Shown in pieces: positions 10,756 to 24,532 of a stretch of DNA of 64,000 nt (its first letter is position 1; the number at the start of each line of letters is the position of its first letter). The position numbers were made by a program, and so were the translations under genes. Source of the stretch: Chelydra serpentina (taxonomy: Eukaryota; Chordata; Testudines; Chelydridae). The stretch lies in the NCBI GenBank assembly GCA_037349315.1, contig JBAIAC010000130.1:434001-498000 (forward strand), in the 5' to 3' direction. Under the pieces are notes generated by a model, which had not been told where the DNA came from, ran no database searches, and saw nothing but the letters and a program-made list of their open reading frames with translations.

Positions 10756-13700
10756 ACAGGGAACACCTCTTGTTCCCAGGGGGAGTATTATCAGTGTCAC
10801 ACTGCTTGTTCCCGGACGGGACGCTATTCACGAGACACTTCTTGTTCCCACGGGGAGTATTATCAGCTTCACACTGCTTGTTCCCAGGGGGAGTAATATC
10901 GGCGCCACACTGCTTGTTCCCGGACGGGACGCTATTCAGGGAACACTTCTTGTTCCCAGGGGGAGTTTTATCCGCGCTACACCACTTGTTCCCAGACGTG
11001 ACGCTATTCAGGGAACACCTCTTGTTCCCAGGGGGAGTATTATCGGCGTCATACTGCTTGTTCCCAGGGGGAGTTTTATCCGCGCTACACCGCTTGTTCC
11101 CGGACGGGACGCTATTCAGGGAACACCTCTTGTTCCCAGGGGGAGGATTATCAGCATCACACTGCTTGTTCCCGGACGGGACGCTATTCACGAGAAACCT
11201 CTTGTTCCCAGGGGGAGTATTATCAGCGTCACACCGCTTGTTCCCGGACGGGACGCTATATAGGGAACACCTCTTGTTCCCAGGGGGAGGATTATCAGCA
11301 TCACACTGCTTGTTCCCGGACGGGACGCTATACAGGGAACACCTCTTGTTACCAGGGGGAGTATTATCAGCGTCACACTGATTGTTCCCGGAGAGGACGC
11401 TATTCACGAGACACCTCTTGTTCCCCGGGGGAGTGCTATCTGCGTCTCACCGCTTGTTCGCACGGGAAGTATTATCAGCGTCACACTGCTTCGTCCCAGG
11501 GGGAGTGCTATCTGAGTCACACCGCTTGTTCCCGGGGGAGTATTATCAGCGTGACACTGCTTGTTCCCAGGGGGAGTTTTATCCGCGCTACACCGCTTGT
11601 TCCCAGACGTGACGCTATTCAGGGAACACCTCTTGTTCCCAGGGGGAGTATTATCGGCGTCACAGTACTTTTTCCCAGGGGGAGTTTTATCCGCGCTACA
11701 CCGCTTGTTCCCGGACGGGACGCTATTCAGGGAACACCTCTTGTTCCCAGGGGGAGGATTATCAGCATCACACTGCTTGTTCCCGGACGGGACGCTATTC
11801 ACGAGACACTTCTTGTTCCCAGGGGGAGTGCTATCTGCGTCACACCACTTGTTCCCGGGGGACTATTATCAGCATCACACTGCTTGTTCCCCAGGGGAGT
11901 GCTATCTGCGTCTCACCGCTTGTTCGCACGGGGAGAATTATCGGCGTCACACTGCTTGTTCCCAGGGGGAATAATATCGGCGCTACACCGCTAGTTCCCG
12001 GACGGGATGCTATTCAGGGAAAACCTCTTGTTCCCCGGGGGAGATCTGCGTCTCACCGCTTGTTCGTACATGGGAGTATTATCGGCGTCACACAGCTTGT
12101 TCCCGGACGGGACGCTATACAGGGAACACCTCTTGTTACCAGGGGGAGTATTATCAGCGTCACACTGATTGTTCCCAGACGGGACGCTATTCACGAGACA
12201 CCTCTTGTTCCCAGGGGCAGTTTTATCAGCATCACACCGCTTGTTCCCGGGGGAGTATTATCAGCGTCACACCGCTTGTTCCCGGACGGGACGCTATTCA
12301 GGGAACACCTCTTGTTCCCAGGGGGAGTATTATCAGCGTCACACTGCTTGTTCCCAGGGGGAGTTTTATCCGCGCTACACCGCTTCTTCCCGGACGGGAC
12401 GCTATTCACGAAACACCTCTTCTTCCCAGAGGGAGTTTTATCAGCGTCACACCGCTTGTTCCCGGGGGAGTATTATCAGCGTCACACCACTTGTTCCCAG
12501 GGGGAGTATTATCAGCGTCACACTGCTTGTTCCCAGGGGGAGTAATATCGGCGCTACACCGCTTGTTCCCGGACGGGACGCTATATAGGGAACACCTCTT
12601 GTTCCCAGGGGGAGGATTATCAGCATCACACTGCTTGTTCCCGGACGGGACGCTATTCAGGGAACACCTCTTGTTCCCAGGGGGAGTATTATCAGCGTCA
12701 CACTGCTTGTTCCCAGGGGGAGTTTTATCCGCGCTACACCGCTTCTTCCCGGACGGGACGCTATTCACGAAACACCTCTTCTTCCCAGAGGGAGTTTTAT
12801 CAGCGTCACACCGCTTGTTCCCGGGGGAGTATTATCAGCGTCACACCACTTGTTCCCAGGGGGAGTATTATCAGCGTCACACTGCTTGTTCCCAGGGGGA
12901 GTAATATCGGCGCTACACCGCTTGTTCCCGGACGGGACGCTATATAGGGAACACCTCTTGTTCCCAGGGGGAGGATTATCAGCATCACACTGCTTGTTCC
13001 CGGACGGGACGCTATACAGGGAACACCTCTTGTTACCAGGGGGAGTAATATCGGCGCTACACCGCTTGTTCCCGGACGGGACGCTATACAGGGAACACCT
13101 CTTGTTCCCCAGGGGAGTGCTATCTGCGTAACACCACATGTTCCCGGGGGAGTATTATCAGCGTCACACTGCTTGTTCCCAGGGGGAGTTTTATCCACGC
13201 TACACCGCTTGTACCCAGACGTGACGCTATTCAGGGAACACCTCTTGTTCCCAGGGGGAGGATTATCAGCATCACACTGCTTGTTCCCGGACGGGACGCT
13301 ATACAGGGAACACCTCTTGTTACCAGGGGGAGTATTATCAGCGTCACACTGATTGTTCCCAGACGGGACGCTATTCAGGGAACACCTCTTGTTCCCCAGG
13401 GGCAGTTTTATCAGCATCACACCGCTTGTTCTCGGACGGGACGCTATTCAGGGAACACCTCTTGTTCCCCAGGGGAGTGCTATCTGCGTAACACCACTTG
13501 TTCCCGGGGGAGTATTATCAGCGTGACACTGCTTGTTCACAGGGGGAGTTTTATCCGCGCTACACCGCTTGTTCCCAGACGTGACACTATTCAGGGAACA
13601 CCTCTTGTTCCCAGGGGGAGTATTATCGGCGTCACAGTGCTTGTTCCCAGGGGGAGTTTTATCCGCGCTACACCGCTTGTTCCCGGACGGGACGCTATTC

Positions 13701-14692
13701 AGGGAACACCTCTTGTTCCCAGGGGGAGGATTATCAGCATCACACTGCTTGTTCCCGGACGGGACGCTATTCACGAGACACTTCTTGTTCCCAGGGGGAG
13801 TGCTATCTGCGTCACACCACTTGTTCCCGGGGGACTATTATCAGCATCACACTGCTTGTTCCCCAGGGGAGTGCTATCTGCGTCTCACCGCTTATTCGCA
13901 CGGGGAGTATTATCGGCGTCACACTGCTTGTTCCCAGGGGGAATAATATCGGCGCTACACCGCTAGTTCCCGGACGGGACGCTATTCAGGGAACACCTCT
14001 TGTTCCCCGGGGGAGATCTGCGTCTCACCGCTTGTTCGTACGGGGAGTATTATCGGCGTCACACTGCTTGTTCCCAGGGGGAGTGCTATCTTCGTCACAC
14101 CGCTTGTTCCCGGGGGAGTATTATCAGCGTGACACTGCTTGTTCCCAGGGGGAGTTTTATCCGCGCTACACCGCTTATTCCCAGACGGGACGCTATTCAC
14201 GAAACACCTCTTCTTCCCAGGGGGAGTTTTATCAGCGTCACACCGCTTGTTCCCGGGGGAGTATTATCAGCGTCACACCGCTTGTTCCCGGACGGGACGC
14301 TATTCAGGGAACACCTCTTGTTCCCAGGGGGAGTATTATCAGCGTCACACTGCTTGTTCCCAGTGGGAGTTTTATCCGCGCTACACCGCTTCTTCCCGGA
14401 CGGGACGCTATTCACGAAACACCTCTTCTTCCCAGGGGGAGTTTTATCAGCGTCACACCGCTTGTTCCCGGGGGAGTATTATCAGCGTCACACCACTTGT
14501 TCCCAGGGGGAGTATTATCAGCGTCACACTGCTTGTTCCCAGGGGGAGTAATATCGGCGCTACACCGCTTGTTCCCGGACGGGACGCTATATAGGGAACA
14601 CCTCTTGTTCCCAGGGGGAGGATTATCAGCATCACACTGCTTGTTCCCGGACGGTACGCTATACAGGGAACACCTCTTGTTACCAGGGGGAG
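10756..14692 (+). repeat. 3.9-kb HOR block, copy 2
   Basis: This is the partner of 1,229-5,165. It overlaps the longer block beginning at 12,198, whose other copy is at 39,430. The doubled 359-bp unit lies near 12,419-13,016. Differences from copy 1 include a lost tacaggg-type B difference near 12,005 (gacgggatgctattc) and a cagtgggag A monomer near 14,362. Copy 1 and copy 2 part near 14,692, where this copy has agtaatatcggagc and copy 1 has agtattatcagcg. Confidence 0.8.
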
Positions 14693-16733
14693 TAATATCG
14701 GAGCTACACTGCTTGTTCCCGGACGGGACGCTATACAGGGAACACCTCTTGTTCCCCAGGGGAGTGCTATCTGCGTAACACCACATGTTCCCGGGGGAGT
14801 ATTATCAGCGTCACACTGCTTGTTCCCAGGGGGAGTTTTATCCACGCTACACCGCTTGTTCCCAGACGTGACGCTATTCAGGGAACACCTCTTGTTCCCA
14901 GGGGGAGGATTATCAGCATCACACTGCTGTTCCCGGACGGGACGCTATACAGGGAACACCTCTTGTTACCAGGGGGAGTATTATCAGCGTCACACTGATT
15001 GTTCCCAGACGGGACGCTATTCCCGAGACACCTCTTGTGCCCAGGGGCAGTTTTATCAGCATCACACCGCTTGTTCCCGGACGGGACGCTATTCAGGGAA
15101 CACCTCTTGTTCCCCAGGGGAGTGCTTTCTGCGTAACACCACTTGTTCCCGGGGGAGTATTATCAGCATCACACTGCTTGTTCCCAGGGGGAGTTTTATC
15201 CACGCTACACCGCTTGCTCCCAGACGTGACGCTATTCAGGGAACACCTCTTGTTCCCAGGGGGAGTATTATCGGCGTCACACTGCTTGTTCCCAGGGGGA
15301 GTTTTATACACGCTACACCGCTTGTTCCCGGACGGGACGCTATTCAGGGAACACCTCTTGTTCCCATGGGGAGTGCTATCTGCGTCACACCACTTGTTCC
15401 CGGGGGACTATTATCAGCATCACACTGCTTGTTCTCCGGGGGAGTGCTATCTGCGTCTCACTGCTTGTTCGCACGGGGAGTATTATCGGCGTCACACTGC
15501 TTGTTCCCAGGGGGAGTAATATCGGCGCTACACCGCTTGTTCCCGGACGGTACGCTATTCAGGGAACACCTCTTGTTCCCAGGGGCAGTTTTATCAGAAT
15601 CACACCTCTTGTTCCCGGACGGGACGCTATTCAGGGAACACCTCTTGTTCCCAGGGGGAGTGCTATCTGCGTCACACCACATGTTCGCGGGGGACTATTA
15701 TCAGCATCACACTGCTTGTTCCCCAGGGGAGTGCTATCTGCGTAACACCACTTGTTCCCGGGGGAGTATTATCAGCGTCACACTGCTTGTTCCCAGGGGG
15801 AGTTTTATCCACGCTACACCGCTTGTTCCCAGACGTGACGCTATTCAGGGAACACCTCTTGTTCCCAGGGGGAGTATTATCGGCGTCACACTGCTTGTTC
15901 CCAGGGGGAGTTTTATCCGCGCTACACCGCTTGTTCCCGGACGGGACGCTATTCATGAAACACCTCTTCTTCCCAGGGGGAGTTTTATCCACGCTACACC
16001 ACTTGTTCCCGGACGGGACGCTATACAGGGAACACCTCTTGTTCCCAGGGGGAGTATTATCAGCGTCACACTGCTTGTTCCCGGACGGGACGCTATTCAC
16101 GAGACACTTCTTGTTCCCACGGGGAGTATTATCAGCTTCACACTGCTTGTTCCCAGGGGGAGTAATATCGGCGCCACACTGCTTGTTCCCAGACGGGACG
16201 CTATTCAGGGAACACTTCTTGTTCCCAGGGGGAGTTTTATCCGCGCTACACCGCTTGTTCCCGGGGGAGTATTATCAGCGTCACACCACTTGTTCCCAGG
16301 GGGAGTATTATCAGCGTCACACTGATTGTTCCCGGACGGGACGCTATTCACGAGACACCTCTTGTTCCCCGGGGGAGTGCTATCTGCGTCTCACCGCTTG
16401 TTCGCACGGGGAGTATTATCGGCGTCACACTGCTTGTTCCCAGGGGGAGTTTTATCCGCGCTAGACCGCTTCTTCCCGGACGGGACGCTATTCACGAAAC
16501 ACCTCTTCTTCCCAGGGGGAGTTTTATCAGCGTGACACCGCTTGTTCCCGGGGGAGTATTATCAGCGTCACACTGATTGTTCCCAGGGGGAGTGCTATCT
16601 GCGTCACACCACGTGTTCCCAGGGGGAGTATTATCAGCGTCACACTGCTTGTTCCCAGGGGGAGTAATATCGGCGCTACACCGCTTGTTCCCGGACGGGA
16701 CGCTATTCAGGGAACACCTCTTGTTCCCAGGGG
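12198..16733 (+). repeat. 4.5-kb HOR block, copy 1 of the 27-kb-spaced pair
   Basis: The block matches 39,430-43,965 at a constant offset of 27,232 bp. Private variants occur in both: cccggacggtacgc, gctattcccgagacac with cttgtgcccagg, gagtgctttctgcg, cgcgctagaccgc and cttattcccagac. Two compensating one-base deletions, near 14,927 here and near 42,131 in the partner, keep the offset unchanged outside a short interval. A shorter, rearranged relative occupies 52,546-58,448. Confidence 0.86.
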
Positions 16734-18580
16734 GAGTATTATCGGCGTCACAGTGCTTGTTCCCAGGGGGAGTTTTATCCGCGCTACACCGCTTGTTCCC
16801 GGACGGGACGCTATTCAGCGAACACCTCTTGTTCCCAGGGGGAGGATTATCAGCATCACACTGCTTATTCCCGGACAGGACGCTATTCACGAGACACTTC
16901 TTGTTCCCAGGGGGAGTGCTATCTGCGTCACACCACTTGTTCCCGGGGGACTATTGTCAGCATCACACTGCTTGTTCCCCAGGGGAGTGCTATCTGCGTC
17001 TCACCGCTTGTTCGCACGGAGAGTATTATCGGCGTCACACTGCTTGTTCCCAGGGGGAATAATATCGGCGCTACACCGCTAGTTCCCGGACGGGACGCTA
17101 TTCAGGGAACACCTCTTGTTCCCCGGGGGAGATCTGCGTCTCACCGCTTGTTCGTACGGGGAGTATTATCGGCGTCACACTGCTTGTTCACAGGGGGAGT
17201 GCTATCTTCGTCACACCGCTTGTTCCCGGGGGAGTAATATTGGCGCTACACCGCTTGTTCCCGGACGGGACGCTATATAGGGAACACCTCTTGTTCCCAG
17301 GGGGAGGATTATCAGCATCACACTGCTTGTTCCCGGACGGGACGCTATACAGGGAACACCTCTTGTTCCCAGGGGGAGTATTATCAGCGTCACACCGCTT
17401 GTTCCCGGACGGGACGCTATTCAGGGAACACCTCTTGTTCCCAGGGGGAGTATTATCAGCGTCACACTGCTTGTTCCCAGGGGGAGTTTTATCCGCGCTA
17501 CACCGCTTCTTCCCGGACGGGACGCTATTCACGAAACACCTCTTCTTCCCAGGGGGAGTTTTATCAGCGTCACACCGCTTGTTCCCGGGGGAGTATTATC
17601 AGCGTCACACCACTTGTTCCCAGGGGGAGTATTATCAGCGTCACACTGCTTGTTCCCAGGGGGAGTAATATCGGCGCTACACCGCTTGTTCCCGGACGGG
17701 ACGCTATATAGGGAACACCTCTTGTTCCCAGGGGGAGGATTATCAGCATCACACTGCTTGTTCCCGGACGGGACGCTATACAGGGAACACCTCTTGTTAC
17801 CAGGGGGAGTAATATCGGCGCTACACCGCTTGTTCCCGGACGGGACGCTATACAGGGAACACCTCTTGTTCCCCAGGGGAGTGCTATCTGCGTAACACCA
17901 CATGTTCCCGGGGGAGTATTATCAGCGTCACACTGCTTGTTCCCAGGGGGAGTTTTATCCACGCTACACCGCTTGTTCCCAGATGTGACGCTATTCAGGG
18001 AACACCTCTTGTTCCCAGGGGGAGGATTATCAGCATCACACTGCTTGTTCCCGGACGGGACGCTATACAGGGAACACCTCTTGTTACCAGGGGGAGTATT
18101 ATCAGCCTCACACTGATTGTTCCCAGACGGGACGCTATTCACGAGACACCTCTTGTTCCCAGGGGCAGTTTTATCAGCATCACACCGCTTGTTCCCGGAC
18201 GGGACGCTATTCAGGGAACACCTCTTGTTCCCAGGGGGAGTGCTATCTGCGTAACACCACTTGTTCCCGGGGGAGTATTATCAGCATCACACTGCTTGTT
18301 CCCAGGGGGAGTTTTATCCACGCTACACCGCTTGCTCCCAGACGTGACGCTATTCAGGGAACACCTCTTGTTCCCAGGGGGAGTATTAACGGCGTCACAC
18401 TGCTTGTTCCCAGGGGGAGTTTTATACACGCTACACCGCTTGTTCCCGGACGGGACGCTATTCAGGGAACACCTCTTCATCCCAGGGGGAGTGCTATCTG
18501 CGTCACACCACTTGTTCCCGGGGGACTATTATCAGCATCACACTGCTTGTTCTCCGGGGGAGTGCTATCTGCGTCTCACC
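16734..18580 (+). repeat. HOR block related to 5.4 kb and 45 kb
   Basis: The first part matches 5,450-6,640 at offset 11,284, and the whole matches 45,008-46,854 at offset 28,274. Shared variants include gctattcagcgaac (with 5.5 kb), cccagatgtgacgc near 17,982 and agcctcacactg near 18,106 (with 46.25 and 46.38 kb). The stretch therefore links the left-end lineage to the 3,443-bp HOR lineage. A monomer starting cttgttcgcacgg present in the 46.85-kb copy is absent near 18,585. Confidence 0.75.
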
Positions 18581-21500
18581 GCTTGTTCCCAGGGGGAGTA
18601 ATATCGGCGCTACACCGCTTGTTCCCAGACGGGATGCTATTCATGGAACACCTCTTGTTCCCAGGGGGAGGATTACCAGCGTCACACTGCTTGTTCCCGG
18701 ACGGGACGCTATTCAGGGAACACCTCTTGTTCCCAGGGGGAGTGCTATCTGCGTCACACCACATGTTCCCGGGGGACTATTATCAGCATCACACTGCTTG
18801 TTCCCCAGGGGAGTGCTATCTGCGTAACACCACTTGTTCCCGGGGGAGTATTATCAGCGTCACACTGCTTGTTCCCAGGGGGAGTTTTATCCACGCTACA
18901 CCGCTTGTTCCCAGACGTGACGCTATTCAGGGAACACCTCTTGTTCCCAGGGGGAGTATTATGGGCGTCACACTGCTTGTTCCCAGGGGGAGTTTTATCC
19001 GCGCTACACCGCTTGTTCCCAGACGGGACTCTATTCATGAAACACCTCTTCTTCCCAGGGGGAGTTTTATCCGCGCTACACCACTTGTTCCCGGACGGGA
19101 CGCTATACAGGGAACACCTCTTGTTCCCAGGGGGAGTATTATCAGCGTCACACTGCTTGTTCCCGGACGGGACGCTATTCACGAGACACTTCTTGTTCCC
19201 ACGGGGAGTATTATCAGCTTCACACTGCTTGTTCCCAGGGGGAGTAATATCGGCGCTACACCGCTTGTTCCCGGACGGGACGCTATTCAGGGAACACCTC
19301 TTGTTCCCAGGGGGAGGATTATCAGCATCACACTGCTTGTTCCCGGACGGGACGCTATTCACGAGACACTTCTTGTTCCCAGGGGGAGTATTATCAGCGT
19401 CACACCGCTTGTCCCCGGGGGGACGCTATTCAGGGAACACCTCTTGTTCCCAGGGGGAGTGCTATCTGCGTCACACCACTTGTTCCCGGGGGACTATTAT
19501 CAGCATCACACTGCTTGTTCCCCAGGGGAGTGCTATCTGCGTCTCACCGCTTGTTCGCACGGGGAGTATTATCGGCGTCACACTGCTTGTTCCCAGGGGG
19601 AATTATATCGGCGCTACACCGCTAGTTCCCGGACGGGACGCTATTCAGGGAACACCTCTTGTTCCCAGGGGGAGTTTTATCAGCGTCACACCGCTTGTTC
19701 ACGGACAGGACGCTATTCAGGGAACACCTCTTGTTCGCACGGGGAGTATTATCGGCGTCACACTGCTTCTTCCCAGGGGGAGTGCTATCTGCGTCACACC
19801 GCTTGTTCCCGGGGGAGTATTATCAGCGTGACACTGCTTGTTCCCAGGGGGAGTGCTATCTGCGTCACACCACTTGTTCCCGGGGGAGTATAATCAGCGT
19901 CACACTGCTTGTTCCCAGGGGGAGTTTTATCCGCGCTACACCGCTTGTTCCCGGACGGGACGCTATTCAGGGAACACCTCTTGTTCCCAGGGGGAGGATT
20001 ATCAGCATCACACTGCTTGTTCCCGGACGGGACGCTATTCACGAGACACCTCTTGTTCCCAGGGGGAGTATTATCAGTGTCACACCGCTTGTTCCCGGAC
20101 GGGACGCTATATAGGGAACACCTCTTGTTCCCAGGGGGAGGATTATCAGCATCACACTGCTTGTTCCCGGACGGGACGCTATACAGGGAACACGTCTTGT
20201 TACCAGGGGGAGTATTATCAGCGTCACACTGATTGTTCCCGGACGGGACGCTATTCACGAGACACCTCTTGTTCCCCGGGGGAGTGCTATCTGCGTCTCA
20301 CCGCTTGTTCGCACGGGAAGTATTATCAGCGTCACACTGCTTCGTCCCAGGGGGAGTGCTATCTGCGTCACACCGCTTGTTCCCGGGGGAGTATAATCAG
20401 CGTGACACTGCTTGTTCCCAGGGGGAGTTTTATCCGCGCTACACCGCTTGTTCCCAGACGTGACGCTATTCAGGGAACACCTCTTGTTCCCAGGGGGAGT
20501 ATTATCGGCGTCACAGTGCTTGTTCCCAGGGGGAGTTTTATCCGCGCTACACCGCTTGTTCCCGGACGGGACGCTATTCAGGGAACACCTCTTGTTCCCA
20601 GGGGGAGGATTATCAGCATCACACTGCTTGTTCCCGGACGGGACGCTATTCACGAGACACTTCTTGTTCCCAGGGGGAGTATTATCAGCGTCACACCGCT
20701 TGTTCCCGGACGGGACGCTATTCACGGAACACCTCTTGTTCCCAGGGGGAGTGCTATCTGCGTCACACCACTTGTTCCCGGGGGACTATTATCAGCATCA
20801 CACTGCTTGTTCCCCAGGGGAGTGCTATCTGCGTCTCACCGCTTGTTCGCACGGGGAGTATTATCGGCGTCACACTGCTTGTTCCCAGGGGGAATAATAT
20901 CGGCGCTACACCGCTAGTTCCCGGACGGGACGCTATTCAGGGAACACCTCTTGTTCCCCGGGGGAGATCTGCGTCTCACCGCTTGTTCGTACGGGGAGTA
21001 TTATCGGCGTCACACTGCTTGTTCCCAGGGGGAGTGCTATCTTCGTCACACCGCTTGTAGCCGGGGGAGTATTATCAGCGTGACACTGCTTGTTCCCAGG
21101 GGGAGTTTTATCCGCGCTACACCGCTTATTCCCAGACAGGACGCTATTCACGAAACACCTCTTCTTCCCAGGGGGAGTTTTATCAGCGTCACACCGCTTG
21201 TTCCCGGGGGAGTATTATCAGCGTCACACTGCTTGTTCCCGGACGGGACGCTATTCAGGGAACACCTCTTGTTCCCAGGGGGAGTATTATCAGCGTCACA
21301 CTGCTTGTTCCCAGGGGGAGTAATATCGGCGCTACACCGCTTGTTCCCGGACGGGACGCTATTCAGGGAACACCTCTTGTTCCCAGGGGGAGGATTATCA
21401 GCATCACACTGCTTGTTCCCGGACGGGACGCTATTCACGAGACACTTCTTGTTCCCAGGGGGAGTATTATCAGCGTCACACCGCTTGTTCCCGGACGGGA

Positions 21501-23030
21501 CGCTATTCAGGGAACACCTCTTGTTCCCAGGGGGAGTGCTATCTGCGTCACACCACTTGTTCCCGGGGGACTATTATCAGCATCACACTGCTTGTTCCCC
21601 AGGGGAGTGCTATCTGCGTCTCATCGCTTGTTCGCACGGGGAGTATTATCGGCGTCACACTGCTTGTTCCCAGGGGGAATTATATCGGCGCTACACCGCT
21701 AGTTCCCGGACGGGACGCTATTCAGGGAACACCTCTTGTTCCCAGGGGGAGTTTTATCAGCGTCACACCGCTTGTTCACGGACAGGACGCTATTCAGGGA
21801 ACACCTCTTGTTCGCACGGGGAGTATTATCGGCGTCACACTGCTTCTTCCCAGGGGGAGTGCTATCTGCGTCACACCGCTTGTTCCCGGGGGAGTATTAT
21901 CAGCGTGACACTGCTTGTTCCCAGGGGGAGTGCTATCTGCGTCACACCACTTGTTCCCGGGGGAGTATTATCAGCGTCACACTGCTTGTTCCCAGGGGGA
22001 GTTTTATCCGCGCTACACCGCTTGTTCCCGGACGGGACGCTATTCAGGGAACACCTCTTGTTCCCAGGGGGAGGATTATCAGCATCACACTGCTTGTTCC
22101 CGGACGGGACGCTATTCACGAGACACCTCTTGTTCCCAGGGGGAGTATTATCAGCGTCACTCCGCTTGTTCCCGGACGGGACGCTATATAGGGAACACCT
22201 CTTGTTCCCACGGGGAGGATTATCAGCATCACACTGCTTGTTCCCGGACGGGACGCTATACAGGGAACACCTCTTGTTACCAGGGGGAGTATTATCAGCG
22301 TCACCCTGATTGTTCCCGGACGGGACGCTATTCACGAGACACCTCTTGTTCCCCGGGGGAGTGCTATCTGCGTCTCACCGCTTGTTCGCACGGGAAGTAT
22401 TATCAGCGTCACACTGCTTCGTCCCAGGGGGAGTGCTATCTGCGTCACACCGCTTGTTCCCGAGGGAGTATTATCAGCGTGACACTGCTTGTTCCCAGGG
22501 GGAGTTTTATCCGCGCTACACCGCTTGTTCCCAGACGTGACGCTATTCAGGGAACACCTCTTGTTCCCAGGGGGAGTATTATCGGCGTCACACTGCTTCT
22601 TCCCAGGGGGAGTTTTATCCGCGCTACACCGCTTGTTCCCGGACGGGACGCTATTCAGGGAACACCTCTTGTTCCCAGGGGGAGGATTATCAGCATCACA
22701 CTGCTTGTTCCCGGACGGGACGCTATTCACGAGACACTTCTTGTTCCCAGGGGGAGTATTATCAGCGTCACACCGCTTGTTCCCGGACGGGACGCTATTC
22801 AGGGAACACCTCTTGTTCCCAGTGGGAGTGCTATCTGCGTCACACCACTTGTTCCCGGGGGACTATTAACAGCATCACACTGCTTGTTCCCCAGGGGAGT
22901 GCTATCTGTGTCTCACCGCTTGTTCGCACGGGGAGTATTATCGGCGTCACACTGCTTGTTCCCAGGGGGAATAATATCGGCGCTACACCGCTAGTTCCCG
23001 GACGGGACGCTATTCAGGGAACACCTCTTG
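18515..23030 (+). repeat. 4.5-kb HOR block, copy 1 (copy 2 at 24,533-29,013)
   Basis: The order of monomers matches 24,533-29,013 at an offset of 6,054 bp that falls to 5,983 after about 26,660, because the second copy lost two monomers there. It contains an internal tandem pair: 19,228-21,304 repeats from 21,305 with offset 2,077. A marker is the pair cttgttcacggacagg and cttgttcgcacgg near 19,690 and 21,770. Odd variants include cttgtccccgggggg near 19,411 and cttgtagccggg near 21,055; the latter is shared with 27,038. Confidence 0.82.
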
Positions 23031-24532
23031 TTCCCCGGGGGAGATCTGCGTCTCACCGCTTGTTCGTACGGGGAGTATTATCGGCGTCACACTGCTTGTT
23101 CCCAGGGGGAGTGCTATCTTCGTCACACCGCTTGTTCCCGGGGGAGTATTATCAGCGTGACACTGCTTGTTCCCAGGGGGAGTTTTATCCGCGCTACACC
23201 GCTTATTCCCAGACAGGACGCTATTCACGAAACACCTCTTCTTCCCAGGGGGAGTTTTATCAGCGTCACACCGCTTGTTCCCGGGGGAGTATTATCAGCG
23301 TCACACCGCTTGTTCCCGGACGGGACGCTATTCAGGGAACACCTCTTGTTCCCAGGGGGAGTATTATCAGCGTCACACTGCTTGTTCCCAGGGGGAGTTT
23401 TATCCGCGCTACACCGCTTCTTCCCAGACGGGACGCTATTCACGAAACACCTCTTCTTCCCAGGGGCAGTTTTATCAGCGTCACACCGCTTGTTCCCGGG
23501 GGAGTATTATCAGCGTCACACCACTTGTTCCCAGGGGGAGTATTATCAGCGTCACACTGCTTGTTCCCAGGGGGAGTAATATCGGCGCTACACCGCTTGT
23601 TCCCAGACGGGACGCTATATAGGGAACACCTCTTGTTACCAGGGGGAGTAATATCGGCGCTACACCGCTTGTTCCCGGACGGGACGCTATACAGGGAACA
23701 CCTCTTGTTCCCCAGGGGAGTGCTATCTGCGTAACACCGCTTGTTCCCGGGGGAGTATTATCAGCGTCACACCACTTGTTCCCAGGGGGAGTATTATCAG
23801 CGTCACACTGCTTGTTCCCAGGGGGAGTAATATCGGCGCTACACCGCTTGTTCCCAGACGTGACGCTATTCAGGGAACACCTCTTGTTCCCAGGGGGAGG
23901 ATTATCAGCATCACACTGCTTGTTCCCGGACGGGACGCTATACAGGGAACACCTCTTGTTACCAGGGGGAGTATTATCAGCGTCACACTGATTGTTCCCA
24001 GACGGGACGCTATTCACGAGACACCTCTTGTTCCCAGGGGCAGTTTTATCAGCATCACACCGCTTGTTCCCGGACGGGACGCTATTCAGGGAACACCTCT
24101 TGTTCCCCAGGGGAGTGCTATCTGCGTCACACCACTTGTTCCCGGGGGAGTATTATCAGCATCACACTGCTTGTTCCCCAGGGGAGTTCTATCTGCGTCT
24201 CACCGCTTGTTCGCACGGGGAGTATTATCGGCGTCACACTGCTTGTTCCAAGGGGGAATAATATCGGCGCTACACCGCTAGTTCCCGGACGGGACGCTAT
24301 TCAGGGAACACCTCTTGTTCCCAGGGGGAGTTTTATCAGCGTCACACCGCTTGTTCACGGACAGGACGCTATTCAGGGAACACCTCTTGTTCCCAGGGGG
24401 AGTGCTATCTGCGTAACACCACTTGTTCCCGGGGGAGTATTATCAGCATCACACTGCTTGTTCCCAGGGGGAGTTTTATCCACGCTACACCGCTTGCTCC
24501 CAGACGTGACGCTATTCAGGGAACACCTCTTG
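23031..24532 (+). repeat. Composite HOR segment
   Basis: Positions 23,031-23,620 match 14,003-14,592 at offset 9,028. From about 23,640 two monomers present in the 14.6-kb copy are missing. Positions 23,980-24,490 match 30,829-31,339 (offset 6,849) and 32,083-32,590, with the rare gttctatctgcg variant near 24,186. It is a mosaic of two block lineages. Only monomers are present. Confidence 0.7.

Noticed and set aside
14926..14932. One-base differences between block copies read as functional frameshifts
   Set aside because: There is no reading frame to shift; these are ordinary indels and serve only as markers of copy history.
14820..16325. 501-codon open frame, and similar frames of 300 to 480 codons (for example 33,170-34,534; 36,427-37,851; 20,951-22,309; 61,023-62,333)
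   Set aside because: Same reasoning: frames are open because the monomer length is a multiple of three and has few stop codons. No splice, promoter or domain signal is recognisable.
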